The notes under the pieces: generated by a model
Database searches by the model: none
What the model saw: the letters and a program-made list of their open reading frames with translations, nothing else
Told to the model about the DNA's origin: nothing
Part shown: positions 39,301 through 42,300 of the stretch, piece after piece
How positions within the stretch are numbered: position 1 is the stretch's first letter
Layout: every line of letters starts with the position of its first letter
Assembly (NCBI GenBank): GCA_964017185.1
Contig: OZ024871.1
Coordinates: 25,892,488 to 25,956,487 of the forward strand
Reading direction: 5' to 3'
DNA length: 64,000 nt
Origin: Rugalucina vietnamica
Taxonomy: Eukaryota; Mollusca; Bivalvia; Lucinida; Lucinidae
Program-made: the position numbers and the translations under genes

Positions 39301-42300
39301 TGAGCTAGCTGATTGGTTAACATTCCCTGCACCAGCATTTGGTCCTGATGGATCAGTATTCCAGAAAAATGATGTGGTAAAGACAGTTTTGGAGTTCAAG
39401 GGCTGCTTCATCAAGGGATCAGCCATGTGAAAGTGCTGCAAAATTTTGAAAATTGGTTCACAATTAAAAAAAAAAAAATACATGTGTGCCAGAAAAAAAA
39501 ATGAATAGGGCTTATTCCATTGTAAAACATTTTGGCAAGGGAAGTAACTATTTTGCTAGAAAAAATATTTTTAGTTTAAAAGGCAAAATTATGCAGTATA
39601 CATGACTTAAGTCCAAACACATAAAATTATTGAACAGATTTGCTAGAGTTTCAAAGCTCTTGGATACCTCCCTCAAGCTGTTCAGCATATTTTTGGACAC
39701 TAAATTGACAAACCTTGTTTCTCTCTTGAATACATGTAAATCGCTTAATTCTATATCAATTATTGACTTGCAGGCTTCCTATAGTCAGTTACCCCCCAGT
39801 ATTGCAAGATTTTCTCCAGAAGAGCCTGACATTGTTGTCTACACAGGATATGGTATGAACAAACAACTACAGTTCTACAGTCTCTCACAAAGAAAGGTAG
39901 GATTATACCTGTATTATCACCACATCAGGTCCTGAGGTTATAAAACTTTTTTTTTTCATGCTCAACTCTGCTGAGCGTAAAATTTAAACTGCTCATAAAT
40001 GACAAAATAGCCCAAATAAATTGAAATTTCAGGTCCAGATCACCATAGCCTGTAATTTATCCTGCTAATAAATGTTAAAATGCCAACAATTGTTGGCATT
40101 TTAACATTTTGTAAGCAGGATAAAGTTTTGCCTCAGCTGAGGTGAGCATGAAAAAGGTTTTATAACCTTGGAGCCAGGAATCCAGAGACAACCAACATGA
40201 CTGAGAACAACCACTGACAATATATGTAAGGCTGTAGGGTGAAATTTAAATTGCTCCAAAATTCTGAATTAGCTCATTTCAGTAGACAATTCAGGTTAAG
40301 ATCACCAAAACCAGTAAATCCTACTATTAAACAAATGTTAAGTTGTTGGCATTTGAACATTTATGAGTAGGAAAAAAGTTTAGTCTCAGCTGAGTTGAGC
40401 ATTGCCAGTTTCAGTAGAAAAAAAATGATAAAAGTTTGAAATACATATATTGGATTTAGGTAGAAGGGGTCATACTTCCTTTGTAACAAAGCCATTTTTT
40501 TAACACTTGCTATAAAATTAGAAATTTTCATGTGACTTTTATTTCATGATTTTTCCATTTCTCAGTTGTTATCATGTTCTTGAATTGGCAAGGAAGTACT
40601 CTTGCAGTCAATAAAGCTTGTAGAAACTATAAGCGAATGATAGCAAAAATTAAGTTTTCATGAGCATTTCGTAATTCACAGTATCTGATGTATCCTTGAC
40701 TGATTTGTGTTGTTCCAACATTTTCAGGTTGTTCGTACTCTAGCACTGACTCACTGGTGCCAGAGTTTGGATCTCGTGACAGACTGTCCTCTTATAGCTA
40801 TTGGGGCAAATGGTAAGTTACTACTTACATTGACAGCAGCTGGCTAGATAAAAAAATTAAATTTTCGTATTCTGTAAATCATTGCTAGATGTTTGTAAAA
40901 TATGAATAATTTTTAGAGACATCTACAACAAAAGATTTAATGCTGAAAAAAAAACAACATTTTTTTGTCTTAAAACTAGCACCATTTTTAAAATGTTTTT
41001 GTCAAATGACTTCCCTAAATCATTCGTAAAGAAATATTGACATTTTTGATTAGCTATGTGATTTGATTATAATACTGTAAATTCGAAAATTTTTGTGTGA
41101 CTTATTTCACAAATTTTGTGTTTATAAATTATTTGCGAAGTCTAGAATTCATGAACTAATGTTGGGCATATAGAGAATTTTTAGCAAGAACCTTGAATTC
41201 GTGAGGTATCAAATTTACAAAAAATGACAAAAATTAAATTCTCACAAACATTTCCGAACATACAGTATTCTATTTGATTGGGTTGATAAGGATGTTTCCT
41301 TGCTTAGATGGACTGTGAAGACTGAAAAAGCCTCAATGCAAAGGCTAATCTTAAATTATATACTAATGTCCAATGAAAATGTACCACCTGATAAAAAGAT
41401 TAGAACTTCTCTGCAATTTCATATTTTTCGACAAGTTCATGCATAATAAAACTTTAGGGTATTGGTCACAATATGAGACTTTCATTAAGCGCAAAGCATT
41501 TGCAAAACAGGAACAATTACAGTTCAAACACAGATGGTCGAAATTGAAAAGTCACAAACCTCAATATCTCGTATGACCACCATTGGAATTCAGTACAGCT
41601 TGGCAACGACGTCGCATGCTACGAATAAGGCGCTGTATACGGTATTGTGGTATGTCATTCCATGCTGCTATCAGTCTGTTTGCCAGTTCCTGTCGGTTGT
41701 GTATTGGATTTCTAGCCCCATATACCCGGCGGCCAATTTGGTCCCATAAATGTTCAATTGGGCTTAAATCCGGTGAAAACGCCGGCCAACGTAAAACATT
41801 AATGTTGTTGTTGAGTAAAAAATCTGATGTAACTCTTGCCGAATGCGGTCGAGCATTATCCTGCTGAAACAGGGTGACATCCGGGTGGTTTCTCATAAAC
41901 GGAACAACGGCTGGAGTTAGTACGTCATCAATATAGCGCCGCGCCGTCAAATTGCCGTCAATGACTATCAAAGGCGTCTTATGTCTCCACGATATACCGC
42001 CCCATACCATAACGCTCCCACCGCCCCATCTGTCTGTTTGTCTGACACAACAGTTAGAGTAACGTTCGCCCCTACGACGCCACACCTTTGCTCTAGCGTC
42101 ATGCATATTCAAACAGAAACGTGACTCGTCAGTAAAGACGACACTATTCCACTGCTGCTGAGTCCATCGCAGATGTTGCTGGCACCAAGTTTCTCGATTA
42201 CGTCGTCTTACAGGAGTTAGCATGTTCCCTCTATACGCCTTAAAGCTCTTAACGTCACGTTCACGGAGACGTCGGCTTACTGTTTGTCGACTAACGCGTT